Positions 1-12,200 of a stretch of 64,000 bases of DNA are shown here, in pieces. Source of the stretch: Ptychodera flava (lineage: Eukaryota > Hemichordata > Enteropneusta > Ptychoderidae); NCBI RefSeq assembly GCF_041260155.1, contig NC_091935.1, positions 39,165,803-39,229,802 of the forward strand. Reading direction: 5' to 3'. A program made the position numbers and the translations under genes. The notes beneath the pieces are model-generated. The model saw nothing but the letters and a program-made list of their open reading frames with translations. It searched no databases and was not told where the DNA came from. Within the stretch, counting starts at the first letter, position 1, and each line of letters starts with the position of its first letter.

Positions 1-3000
1 GCCATAAGATGAGCCGTAAACTTCATTAAAATTGGCACAGTCAGATTTAAAATGCAAATTTTGTGCAATATACAGTTTATTCTGAAACACGGTCCCACGG
101 TGGAGGGACCGTGTCTGAAAGGAGCGTTTTGAGTTTGAGCAGTGAGTAATAATTCATGTTTTGTAATACTGACCTTCAAACCAAAGCTAAAAAGTCTGCA
201 TTTTAAAACTTATCATTGCCTGAAATCGTGCTCTTCCGAACCATCGCACACTCGAGACCTTATTTTTGGACGAGTATTTTCAACTTTCAGAATCCAGGGG
301 GAATATTTCTAGCGGGTAGTCATGAGCGATAAATGACTGCCCTGGATTTAAGTAAGCTATTTTCTGCACAATACAATACGTGTCTGTGATACAGAGCTTA
401 GTTGAACAGATCACCCCTTCACTATAAATTACTCGGGAAAGATTGGCTGGATCTGGGTCGACTTACAGTATGGATACTCATTCTGATGTTAGCAAACTTT
501 CAGCAAACTATGATGAAAACCAAAAGTTCAGTAAATTTCGAAACTCAAACAGAACTAACAAAAAATACACTTCATGCACCAAACATTTCCCAGTTGATTT
601 TACAATTCTGCCAGTCCAAATAGGTCACCACTGGTCAGTGTGGGGTGGTCATGGCGCTACTATGTCAGCGAATCGGCCGGCCCGGCGGCCACTTTGATAG
701 AAATACAGTCCTTTACAAAATTTACGACACGATCTTACCGCCGTGACCACCGACTACAGCAGTCAGTAATCGAATACGCCAATATGAACAAAATTCGCCG
801 ACTAGTCACGTCACAAGATCGTGAAACCTTTTCAGTTTGAAACTTTCTGTGTCTTACAAAATTTGTTTCAATCGAAGGTCTACTGGACACCTCGTAACGA
901 TAGTGCAGGCTTAGGGGTCGAAACGATGAGTTTTTGCGGCCTAAATCGTAAAATTTGATGACTGTGGAACCCAGGACATAAGCGTTTTGAAGGTTACAGA
1001 CGCGGAGGTAATGTAAAAGAACAATGGTGTTAGAACCACCGGATATTCACTTCCGTGAAGGTGGATAAAAACGCACCTTTTTAACCTTTTGAAATTTACT
1101 TTGAATCGATGACATCACAAACTGAAGAAACAACTTTTGAAACATGTTTCCATGATATTTGTCATGTCACCATGACGTTATGATATCAGCGGTACTGACA
1201 GTGGTAGGACACGTACCGTCATTTCTCTTCGAGAATCACAGAGCTACACTTCATATCGTCCGTGTAACCTTGATAACATTCCACCCGATCGGAAAAGAAG
1301 TCTTCCAAAGGCCTGAGTAAAAGAAAAACATCCCTTTTCCCTACTTTTTAGCACGACGTGTAACTTTGTTCTCAGAGAATCAATTATATAGATTACTTTT
1401 GATACAAGATTCAAAAACTAACCCGTGTATATTTCAGTATCTTGAGTCAGTATGAGACACAGGAGTGGATGTGATCGCTTTGACAAACCCGCAAAGTTTT
1501 CCCCCTTTTTTCGGTGACAAGCAAAACACTCTCATTACACTAAAATCATATCGCTGTCCAGTCTTTCCTGCATTGATGGGAGAAGGTTTTACCTTTTTAA
1601 GTATCTGGAATGGATCTTGGAAGCAAAGTAACAATGTTAGGCCATACAATTCACCTGTCCACAGGTTATATCGAAGGATTAAGGGTGAAGACCTGAAAAC
1701 CGAAATATTATTACGGACGCATTCTGTGAAGTTTTCATAAACAGCTGAACCCATAGCACTATAACTAATTTTTACAAGACTGCAGACTATTGAGGAAATT
1801 TACAGAGTATTTGTAACTTGCAAGAATTCAAATGGGCATTCTCAATAATCTTAAGTAAAAGAACAATATTGCTAGAGTATAGTACAGTACTAGTGCATGT
1901 GGGATAGACTGAGACAGGGGAGAGTCTTAACAAACTTATAAAAACATGCATAAAAGAAGACTTCGGTTTGTGACAGCTCGTTCTTCTCGGATTAAAACCA
2001 TTTTACATGTACAATTATCACAGGAAAATATTCATGCTCCGAATATAAGCAAGGAAAGTTTTCAATACTTCGAACGTGCTTGTTACATGCCCTAATATGA
2101 TGGTCAACTTACGTACGGAATGTGAGTGGTAACATTTACACTCAAGCTGCAGACGTTAAAACAATTTCACGAAAACGATAAGGATAAATATTGATCAATC
2201 TGGCAGGTTTTTGTTTGGTTAAATATTTGACTTTCGTAATGTATTCGTTCTGTTCTCTAATTCTCTTACATTTTACAACTTGCATTTTTCAAAATTACCA
2301 CGGATCATTGATGGGTCATCAATTTCTATCACGGTGACCCGAAAACCGCAACATGTATCTCTGTGTTCAGTATCTGTAGTTAAACTCAGGTATCCGATGT
2401 AATATTTTTATATTGATCAAGGTCTATCGATATTTTGGTTTGCCATTTATCACATGGTATTCAAACCACTGGGACTACGAAAGTGTAAGCATGGGTGAGC
2501 CAAAGTTCATAACAACACTTGTATCACAAACGTTAACTTTAGTCAGGGACAGTCGACAAGGCGACCGATAAGAGATTTCTTGGCAGGCCGGTGAAAACTG
2601 TATGATCTGTACCAGCGGGCGGGGAACGCGAACGGACGGGCAATTTTTTCCATTTCTGTGGGCGGGCTGGTAGTTTCTCCTTCAATCTTCAATCTTTATT
2701 ATTTCGCGGGTGGGGAAATGTCATTCTGCTGATAAGCAAGCAATTTGAAAAAAGGCAAATTTTGGACGAATAGGGAGTATGATTCTGTCGTTTCGAGAGT
2801 TTGCCGATGGGCAAAGGAATAGCATGCGGCAAATTTCGTAATGAAGAAATGTATTCATTCTGTTGGAACTTTTGTAGTGGAGAGAGTTTTTTGGTGCAGG
2901 ATAAGGAAGCGGGGAGATTTCCTGACAGGGAGAGGGGTGAGAAAACAATATTGGCTAGAAGGGAAATTGTTCAAATCGTAGAAGGAGGGCAGCTACGAAT

Positions 3001-5236
3001 TGGCATTATTTTCCCCTACAACTTCAGTTTGGTTCAAAATGTGTTGGCATGGCGTATGACAATATTTACATCTACGGTTACAATTTCTCAAGAATCGCCG
3101 CTGCCGCTGATTTGACGACTTGTGTCTATGCAAAGTACACTGACTTAGTCAGTATGAATACCGATTGACGGTCAATCGTGAAATATATACTCTAGACCAG
3201 AAGAAACGGGTCAAGGTTAGTAAATCATGTTAAGTCTGCACTTATATGAGGGTTACTTATCGCCATGGTATATGTCGGTGTGAGTTCCATTGAGACTTTC
3301 GAATGTAAAATCTTGCAACTTCTGCTAAATGCTTCCAACTCAGAAATTGTTCGATTCATCGTATATTTTGGACGAATTAGCAAATAAAACTGTCTATTGC
3401 AACCAACAGCTTCTTCTTCAGTGTCATTAGTATGTCGTCCATTCATTGTCCGACCTGCAGTTTGTAATTGAACGTTGACCTTCCCCACACGGCAGTCAGG
3501 TCACATGGTTGAAAGGATGGACGACTGGACAAAGCACTGCACTGAGGTCGTTGTTAACGAATGACATGAAAAGTGGGATTTGTTTGCAGAACTCCGAAAG
3601 ATTTGCTAAAAGTCAATATGTACTGTGAATTTCTAACTGATATATTCGAGTCGGATACTTTTGGTAAGTCGGTCACCATCTTTGAAAGTTTGAAACTGAA
3701 TAAACCCTTCCGAAAATAATTAACGCTGTTCTACCCTCTCATAAACTATGCACTCTGTAAGGACGTTAAATTTTATTGGACATTGGATACCTGATCTACT
3801 TAGTTGTCTGACATGTAAGCGTATAATCCCTGAATACAAATAATAAGCTTAATATTGTTTTGAATGCAAGCGACCATTTGTTGAGAATTGCTTTTTAAAT
3901 ACGTTTACAATCAAGTACAAAACTTGTGTACAGTGTACATACAAAAGCAATATCTGGGTTCAGTATATTTGTGATACAAGCAACCATGAAATAATGCATT
4001 CCGAAAGTTTACAGGGGCAGTCAATTTACTGGTTTTGAGATATTATAATAAAAAAGGTGTCTGTAAATGTCAATGCTATACTTACACATTAAAGAAATCA
4101 AAATTTGGAGGAGGACGTGGGAGTCGTTCGCCACCCCCCCCCCCCGTCATGACTTTGATCATTTTCATCCGCCCACTAGTTTTCCCGTGCTCTCCCATTC
4201 AACAAATCTATCCCCTTGCCCACCCCCTCTTCACTAGCAGAACTCCCCACTGCTCAATGTTTTAGACACAATTTTACACTAAAACCTCTCCCTATTCGCA
4301 AACTCAAGATAAAAGTCGAATAACGCTGCCTGTCCACCCACTGGATTTTTGTTTGCGATTAGCTTGGTGAACAAAGGAATGAACTTAACCTGCCTGGTAT
4401 GAGAAAAACTCCCCCTATATGAAGAAAAAAATTCGTTTCCGTCCGTAAAGAAATCGCTATGAACGAATTTGTTGCAATTGGATGTCCCTGATTCTATTAA
4501 CGAGATGTTGGGCCTTAAAAGTTATGTGATCTGTCACACAGTTCGGCTATGCATAAGTTCCACTATCCACCACCGGAAAAACTGAATGAAAGATGAAGGG
4601 TAAGTTATATAGTAACGAGTAATCCGGTCGAGTTGGCGATAATGATATCGATGGCAAAACCATCATGGAGTGCAAAATGAACCTAATACTTTGCAGCCGA
4701 GACGCCCGCGGCAATCCGACAACTGTTATGCGTTGATAGTGGAATGGACACCAAGGTTACTCAAAGCTATCGTCAACAGACAACAGAGATGAAATAGCGT
4801 TACTGATATGCGGACATGCGCATTACAACCTAATTATTATGAAGATACAATATTAAAATGTAATCGGCTGTACCAGCCAGTGTTGTCTCTACGCATGTGT
4901 GCATATAGTTCCTATAACGATAGGGAAACAAAAAAAGGGTAACCCAAGCGCTGAATGGATATATTAATATCCACATGTTAAAACGCTGAAAATTTGAATC
5001 CAAAAATTCTAAATGATATTCCTTAGTCAACTTAGACAGTGCAAAAACATATCGAAATTCATAATCACCGGGTTTTACCGAAATACACATGACCTGACTT
5101 CTAGTGACCGAGGAGTGGAAACGCTTTCACCGTTTTCTATTTTAATTTGAAATGAAAGTGTATTACTTGGCATTGACCCATCACAACTCAGTGAATCTCA
5201 CTTTCAGCAGTTCATGATGCAGTTCAGCATTGTGCG
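1..5236. other. Intergenic DNA, no supported gene
   Basis: No exon chain or recognisable protein was found on either strand. The open frames here (the longest about 100 codons, for example 1,434-1,754 minus and 2,801-3,115 plus) resemble no family I know. The first frame overlaps another open frame on the opposite strand, as chance or repeat-derived frames do. The stretch has moderately CpG-rich patches (640-800; 2,580-2,680), a C-run at 4,132-4,146 and the short hairpin insertion at 81-120. Confidence 0.55.
81..120. repeat. Tiny palindromic insertion with 7-bp direct repeats (CACGGTCCC type)
   Basis: Positions 88-113 form a 26-bp inverted repeat that starts CACGGTCCC and ends GGGACCGTG. It is bracketed exactly by TCTGAAA at 81-87 and 114-120, with no extension of the match on either side. 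That is the form of a target-site duplication around an inserted element. The same palindrome recurs at 36,189-36,217, 51,165-51,197 and, broken, at 51,221-51,258. Confidence 0.7.
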
Positions 5237-5437
5237 GTTTCGGGCACAGGTACCCCCGTACAGTTGACAGTGCTACAACAAAACTAAAAGCGCTGTCAAC
5301 CACAACGGTGCCTCGCTGCCAAGTACCGCGGTGTCTCGCTGCCAAGTACCGCGGTGTCTCGCTGCCAGTACGCGGTGTCTCGCTGTCAAGTACCGCGGTG
5401 TCTCGCTGTCAACTACGGCGGTGCCTGTGGTTGCGGG
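5237..5437. mobile_element. Non-autonomous inverted-repeat transposon, hAT/P-like, copy 1
   Basis: The element spans 5,245-5,429. It begins CACAGGTACC and ends GGTGCCTGTG, and the inverted similarity continues inward (GTACAGTTGACAG against CTGTCAACTAC). It is flanked by GTTTCGGG (5,237-5,244) and GTTGCGGG (5,430-5,437), an 8-bp direct repeat with one mismatch. An 8-bp duplication is typical of hAT and P superfamily elements; assignment beyond that is inference. No transposase is encoded. A second, much shorter copy lies at 53,655-53,733. Confidence 0.7.
5307..5419. repeat. 23-bp minisatellite inside the transposon
   Basis: There are five head-to-tail units with consensus GGTGTCTCGCTG followed by C/T, then CAAGTACCGC. 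They start at 5,307, 5,330, 5,353 (two bases shorter), 5,374 and 5,397. Each unit resembles the right terminal inverted repeat of the element that carries it, so the array looks like an amplification of the transposon's own end. Confidence 0.85.
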
Positions 5438-5691
5438 TAATCGCAACTTCAGCATTGGAGGCCGTTGTGTGATATAAAAAACTGAAACGAATTCGAATTA
5501 GGGCATACCATTCTGATAATGTAATGGATATGTCAGTGTTTAAAATGGTACATATCATGATTCAAATACACACGTGATTTGATGACGGTGGCTATAGTTT
5601 CTATGACTCTGTAAATAATGATAAATATATATATATATATAATAATTACATGTATGGCTTATTAAGTGTCTATACTCTATCGCCATTGCAT

Positions 5692-5869
5692 ATGTACGTA
5701 TGTATGTATGTATGTATGTATGTATGTATGTATGTATGTATGTATGTATGTATGTATGTATGCACATGTATGTATGTATGTATGTATGTATGTATGTATG
5801 TATGTATGTATGTATGTATGTATGTATGTATGTATCAGATGTGTATGTCTGTATGTATGTATAAGATCC

Positions 5870-5923
<54 letters not shown>

Positions 5924-5935
5924 GTCTGTCTATGT
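5692..5935. repeat. Compound tetranucleotide microsatellite (TGTA)n then (CTAT)n
   Basis: A long TGTA tract runs from about 5,692 to 5,862 with interruptions (TGCACATG near 5,761, CAGATGTG near 5,838). It is followed by a CTAT tract from 5,869 to 5,932. The open frames across it (alternating Met/Tyr/Val/Cys or His/Thr/Ile/Tyr) are simple-repeat artefacts, not genes. Confidence 0.95.
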
Positions 5936-5937
5936 TC

Positions 5938-8900
5938 AGAGAAGGTTTGTTTCAGACATCTGCCACATCGCCGCATGCTGGTGAAACTTGTCAGACTAGT
6001 CATTAAAGAAGTGGGACACATGTTGCATGCGGTCAGTCACTTTTTGTTTTCACGTTCTCTTGTCTATTTAATCAAATTTGAAATTGTTTCAAGGTCGTAG
6101 ATAGACTATTGCAATATGTTGTGGGCTGTAAAAGATAGATATAGAGTTTGATGTTAAAGAAGCCGACAGCTTTTGGTCGTAATTATTTATGTCTAAACTA
6201 CTCTAATGCCCGTTGTTCTCTTTCCGTCTGCCGACTCAGGCGGGCATTTATATTTTGGGCACCTACCATCAAAGAGAGCCGGACCGAGTCGAAACTGAAC
6301 GTTGTTTGTAACATCTGTCTCAATAAACGCGATCAATGCTAGGACATGTTGTTTTGTCTTATTTATCAAGATATTTCGATGAGAAAGTTTGGGTCATGTC
6401 ATCATTTAGAGAAAAGATGCTTAAAGGCATGTGTTGGCATCAGAAAATTTACCCATCTGATAATTTCAATGGAAAACAAAAGGCCATCACACCTCCATAA
6501 TCTTCCCACAGACTAGAACAAAGACAATCCCAGGGATCGCGAACAGTGCCTTTAAGCTCAGACGAATGGCCTCCTTAAAGTTACGAAGAGCGGCAAGAAG
6601 GTGGCTTTTCTATGCCATTTCAAGGTTACAGTCCCAGTAGAGGTGAATCGAATGATATCCCATGTACCGACACTGGGTAATTTTACAGGGTTATATCTTT
6701 GTTAGGCCGAGTCAATGCAATAAAATGCACGTTTGCGGGCAGTATCGAAGGTTTCACTGAGTATATTTACCTTGAACTTATCAGTTTTATCACTCTGGTT
6801 CGAAACCTAAAATGCGTTGAGCTTATGGTTTCATTCAGCTGAACTTCAGAAAATAAAATGGAAACCCCCAAATAAGTAGTCAAAACGTAAACAAGATCGA
6901 CCGTAAATTGGCCACATAGTAAGAACACGTAGGCAACCAGACCTCCCCCATTCGTATTTCAGGTATTAAACTGTCTGGACAATATTTACTCTCGCCCCAT
7001 GGAAACCTAAATATAAACAACATTCCGGAAAAGCCGTTACAGGTTTGACTCCGCACCTTTACGACGTGCAGACATGCAAGTTGCATTATGAGGCAGGTAG
7101 TCTTGTTGTAAGCGTTACATCAAAGTATGATGTGCAACCACAGAATACGCACTTCCCCTGTCCGCCTTTGTACCGAGACGTCACCGCACCATCCGACGTC
7201 TTAAAACTCCTTGTGCTGTCCTCGGTTCAGGGCAAGGTCGTCGACCGCTTAAGCGCGCTTCGCTTATAAACACTTATCCCTTTCTCTTTCTCTATACAGG
7301 AACGAACAAGATTCCGGCGCCTCTCCCGGTGAATTGCGTCAAACTTAGGAGTTGTGGGTGGTTTAATGGAATTGCGGATACTTTAAATTGTTGTCTTGCT
7401 ACATTTCGTACAGTTAATTGAACAAAGGATTAAAATATCTAGTTTGATTCACACCTGTGTGTAATCTGACGCAAAAGCATAAATTCCAACGACAGTGTCA
7501 GACATGTTAGCAGAGAAAAGAAATAATTCTTGTCATAGTATTCAACAGTTAAACCACAGACAGTTGAACCCTCTCTGTCTGTAGTACCATTGGGACTTGT
7601 TGGTAAGCGTGTGCGTAATTCAAAGGGTATGAATCCCGACAAAACTACTTTATTTCATCCATTCGGAATTACAATTGACAGCGTTTAACATTACGTGAAT
7701 GTGTTTAAATATCGAAGTTTCTGGATCCTTTTGAAAGTGATGTATGTCTTGTGTTCAAAATTCAAAGCCGTGCGAATGATCACCTGTCAGACTATGCCTG
7801 TCGCTTGTTCTGTCGTGCCTCTGACAATGCAGGTAGCACCCTGATGTGACACAGTCTGTGCCGCTACCCCTATGCTCTAACCGTCTCCCGGTATTTCTTC
7901 CCACCAACAGTATTTTCTTTGGCTCCCGTAATTACCACGGCACTTTGAGTTTTAGAAAGTATTACAGGTTTGTGAATTTTCAGGACAAGTTTCCTGATCG
8001 CTGTAAACCTTGTGTCTCAACAAACGTTAGAGCTTTCGAGCTCGGTACATAGCACACAAGTACACTAGTCACTGCAGTAACATTGAGATCAAAGTGAAGT
8101 TTAGCGCTTTCTGGTGTACAGTACTTTTTCAGGAACTCAAAACGTGATTACATAGCTGCTCAGGTGATAAGCTGCCTTTTATATGGCCCTACTTTCGGTG
8201 ACACAAGTTTTGGTATATGAGGAACTGTTGTCGACGGGACATATCAATCAACTTCCTGATTTGCCCCAAAGGACTGTTTGAGGGCGCACCAGTGAAGGCC
8301 AACTTCCCCATCTGCTTATGCAATAGAGTATCACTTTCACGGCCACGTCCAGGATACAATTTGATGAACTGATGTCATGGACAATATCTTTAACTGAACC
8401 ATACTTTCCTTCAAATCATTAAACTCTAAGACATTGATGCTGACAACTCGGTATCACTATTAGATAGTCACCAAACATATCAAAGAATTTATACAGACAC
8501 ATGAGTCTGACAATAGTTTAAATAAAAAATATTTTAATCTTGCAAAGGTGCATTTTTCAGGATAATTTTATCAAAAAATTACCAATTACTGAATCGTTTT
8601 CATTACCAGCACCTGTGTCATTGTTGACAGGTTCTATAATTTCAAAATATATCAATGTTTGTTGTTTTTTTGTAGAACAACAGTAAATATCTATCTATAC
8701 TCAGTAGAAAAACAATGACAAATGCATCCTTTGTGTTTTGCCATGGTAATGGAAAGCAATATATTGCAAAAACTGAAAAATGTCTTGAATAAAATAAATA
8801 TTCATACAAGTCAACAAGGGAACCATAAAAACTTAAAGGAAATCAAACTCTCTCAGGAAATACAAAGATCTGATGGAAATACAGCTATATGTGAATTGAC

Positions 8901-9231
8901 AGACCCAGTGAAAGCAAAAATGGCCGACTTACAGACTTCTCTGAATCACAACAGTACTGAAAGTAGATGCAATGTCAAGTGTAAAGATGAGTCTTGGTGT
9001 GTCATTGCACTTTACGATTGCAAATTAAATTTTACAAATGAAAATTGAGTGAACGTTTCCTGGTAAAGTAAATAAATAAACAAACAAGGAAGTATAGTCT
9101 GAGTACCCATGTATTGCAAGGAAAATGCACATTAATGCTTCATAGGCAGTCCAGACTGTGATAGACTGTTATCAATGCTTGTAACAGACATTATTTACTT
9201 CTAGTGTCAGTCTCAAGAGAATCAAAGAAAT
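5938..9231. other. Intergenic DNA downstream of the TXNDC16-like gene
   Basis: Apart from the 6,421-6,555 element I see no gene. The plus-strand frame at 8,722-9,048 (108 codons) has no recognisable motif and lies in the presumed 3' UTR of the minus-strand gene ending at 9,232. I found no canonical AATAAA on the minus strand between 9,231 and 8,581; the nearest variant (ATTAAA) is near 8,534, so the 3' end of that transcript is not fixed. Confidence 0.5.
6421..6555. mobile_element. Small TTAA-flanked inverted-repeat element
   Basis: TTAA occurs at 6,421-6,424 and 6,552-6,555. The sequence between starts AGGCATGTGTTGG and, read from the other end, AGGCACTGTTCGC, a short diverged terminal inverted repeat. 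A TTAA target with AGG-starting ends fits the pattern of several other elements in this window (Kolobok- or piggyBac-type non-autonomous elements). The element is about 127 bp and non-coding. Confidence 0.5.
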
Positions 9232-12200
9232 CTAGAAATGTTCTGTTTTAAGCATGACGTCATTACTCTCAAGCACTCTTTTAGCAAACCTCAAAATGTC
9301 ATCTTTATTGAAAGACACAGCTGTATCTGTCTTGGAAACAAGTTTGAACTCGCTGACAGGCGGATAGAAAGCTGCTCTCCGGTGGTCAGACCAGTTCACC
9401 ATACACAACCGTGGATATACATACAGAGATGGTACAGTGTCTTCAGATATATCAGATGTGTTCTCTGGAAACAGAAGATATCCTTGGGTTAAATTACAGT
9501 TCATACATTATGCATATATTTGGAGTCAGGCATTTATGCTATTTGAAAAAAAAAAATTTATTAAAAACATTTTTCATCAGCTTTCATTTCCGTTGGCGGT
9601 ACTTTGACCTGTCTTTATCTGATTTCCAGTAATAACAGCAGTGTTTCCTGGTAAAACACTGACCTTAGATTCTAAGAAACATGACCAAACATTCATGGTT
9701 ATTATGTTACTGACAGTATTGTGAAGAAAGAGAAAGCATTAAATATCTCACTCTGCATGTTGATTTTTTGATAAAAATCTTGAAAATTCTGAAGTAAAAG
9801 TGTAAACAATTCCTATACTTTGTAAAGGTGTAATTCATGCATTGCCGTGGTAACAAAGACTACAGCTATACACAAAGAGACACTGACACAAACACTGTTG
9901 AAAGTCAAATATCATATAAACACAGCCATATTTTCTAAAATTCTCTCCTTCCATTTTGAAGCTATGCTTGCATTAGCAAGTCTGAATGTCAATGGGAATT
10001 GTTGAAGAGTAGCTAAAACATGCAGAGTACTCACTGAGAAATGGAGTTATGGGCTGCTTTTATGGACTTAACTTGAGGTCAATAGTGGAAGGGTATATAC
10101 ATGGTTTCATTTTTAAATACATCATTGTTGCTGAATAGTTTTTTCTCTAAATTTGTTGAACTTCAAATGCAGATTGCAAAGATTTTGTTCTCTTAAATGA
10201 TCAAATTGTAGTAAAAATATAATATTTCTGGTTTTAGATATTTCAAAACAATTAAAGCACATAAACAAATTCAATGTGGTAGTTTGCCTATTATCAAAGA
10301 ATGACATTCCCTCTGTTTTCATGATTCCTGGACTTCTGTGCCACGGCGGCCAAAAGACAAACATACGTGAGAGACAGTATAAAACTGCAGAAATCTGGGG
10401 GTAGGGGTCTTGTGAGTGAGATCCACAACACTGAGCAGTCCACAAAAACTTTGAACCATAAAATCAAACACTGGAATAATACACAGATATTCTAATAACT
10501 GGAACACCTTGTCTCCTTATTCTACAAAAATGTCTTCATTTGACACCAACTTTAACAGCACTGATGAGCAAAGACAACAGTTGTGGTAAGATTTCATGGA
10601 CAAGTATTCTCTGAAATCTGTAGATGTAATTCCTCAATATTTTTTTGAAAATACTTGCAATTCAAAAACAATGCACTGTGAAATCTCTGAAATCACATGA
10701 TTTACCCTACAACGATTTCACATTTACCCCAAGTCCATTTTACAAGGAATAAAAATGTAAGAATACTGAAAAAGTTTTCTGTTTATCGGATGTGTTGCTG
10801 CAATGACTGCATGCACAGCAAGTTCTTGCAAAATGCCAATATTCATCTTTCATATAAATGAGCTAAAACAACGTCACAAGAGTTATGTACACACAAATTT
10901 CTATCTTTGCCATATCAGATGTGTGATCATAGCAATGGATAGCAAAGATTGCTGGTACCTGGTACATTGTATCACTAAATATTCATGAGAGTTCCTACAG
11001 ATAAAACAGTCCTATCTAAAAACTGATGAGGTCTAGAGCCCATGCCTGTGAAGGATGTTTTACTCAAAACCTTGACATGGAGAAGGAAATAAATAACACC
11101 GGTCCAATGGCAACTTTCTGTGGAATATTTTTAAAGTACACAATTTTAAAATGTTAATATTTAGAAATACCGTAATTAAAATGCCATGGGATGTCTGAGT
11201 GTAGGTTTCACGAGAAATATTTGAATCAGATTATCTGACAAGTGAAATGTCTGTACAGTTTTACTAAAGACTGCCGTATACATGAGTAGGCATTACAAAA
11301 CAAACCATGGGAGTTGATAGTCATTCAAATTTAAAGTATCTATGAATAATAAATTATTAGTAGGACGTTATGATACTCAAACACAAAAATTTACTGGGTC
11401 AAAGTTCATTCAGTTTTAGTATGGAATTAGGTTGTTGCAATGTCCTAAATGTGTACATGTTTTGTTTTGTTTTATTTTCGTCTTGGATATATTTTGTTTC
11501 TTAATTGTCAATCAACACTCACTTCATTGAAATCAAGCAAATGAAAATAATGTCACTGATATCTTTTTCCCAGTTTTCTGATTAACACTAATTCAATGTG
11601 GCCAGGATCAAGATTTATAAACTGATAACAAACTTTTAAACTGACAAGTATTCATTTGAACTCCTTGATTTTGTGAATGTATCTGTTTAAGTTTTGTTCA
11701 AGTTCAGTCACGTGTATCTGTACTAGCATTAAATGTCATCCAGGTCAGTTTCTTTGTGAAATCAAGCATGTCTATTTGTTCACTAACTGTGTGAACTTTT
11801 ACTGCTCTGTGTGATATATGGTACTAGTATTTATTTTGAAAGTAACATTCATTTTTGTCATTCTTAATCAATTGTAACAATTGTTATTCATACTATTTTC
11901 AACTTCTCCTGATTTTGCTGCATACAAGTGCCAAATACAAAGTATTATTATAATACATGTAGCAGTAGGTCTATTATAATACATGTAGCAGTAGGTCTAT
12001 TATAATACATGTAGCAGTAGGTCATACCATTGTCTTGCTCATACTTCTCTAACAATGGCCTTAATCAGAGTACAAGTCTGCTACTTAACATAATTTTGCA
12101 TTCAACTTTGACTGTTACCGACAGAAATTTTGGCAATCTCTTTAGTCTTTTTGAAGATGTCTTTATTACAGCAACTTGCAGTCAATTCCATTGTGAAGTG

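Noticed and set aside
1434..1754. Overlapping open frames on both strands
   Set aside because: Mutually antisense frames without known domains; neither has flanking splice signals that join it to another exon.
5555..6100. Long open frames of alternating Met/Tyr/Val/Cys or Thr/Tyr/Ile/His over the microsatellite
   Set aside because: They are translations of TGTA/CTAT simple repeats on both strands, not genes.
6700..6810. Possible tRNA (GGTTCGAAACC near 6,796)
   Set aside because: The A-box-like sequence is about 90 bp upstream and no cloverleaf stems pair.
8722..9048. 108-codon plus-strand frame
   Set aside because: No motif, no splice or promoter context, and antisense to the presumed TXNDC16 3' UTR.
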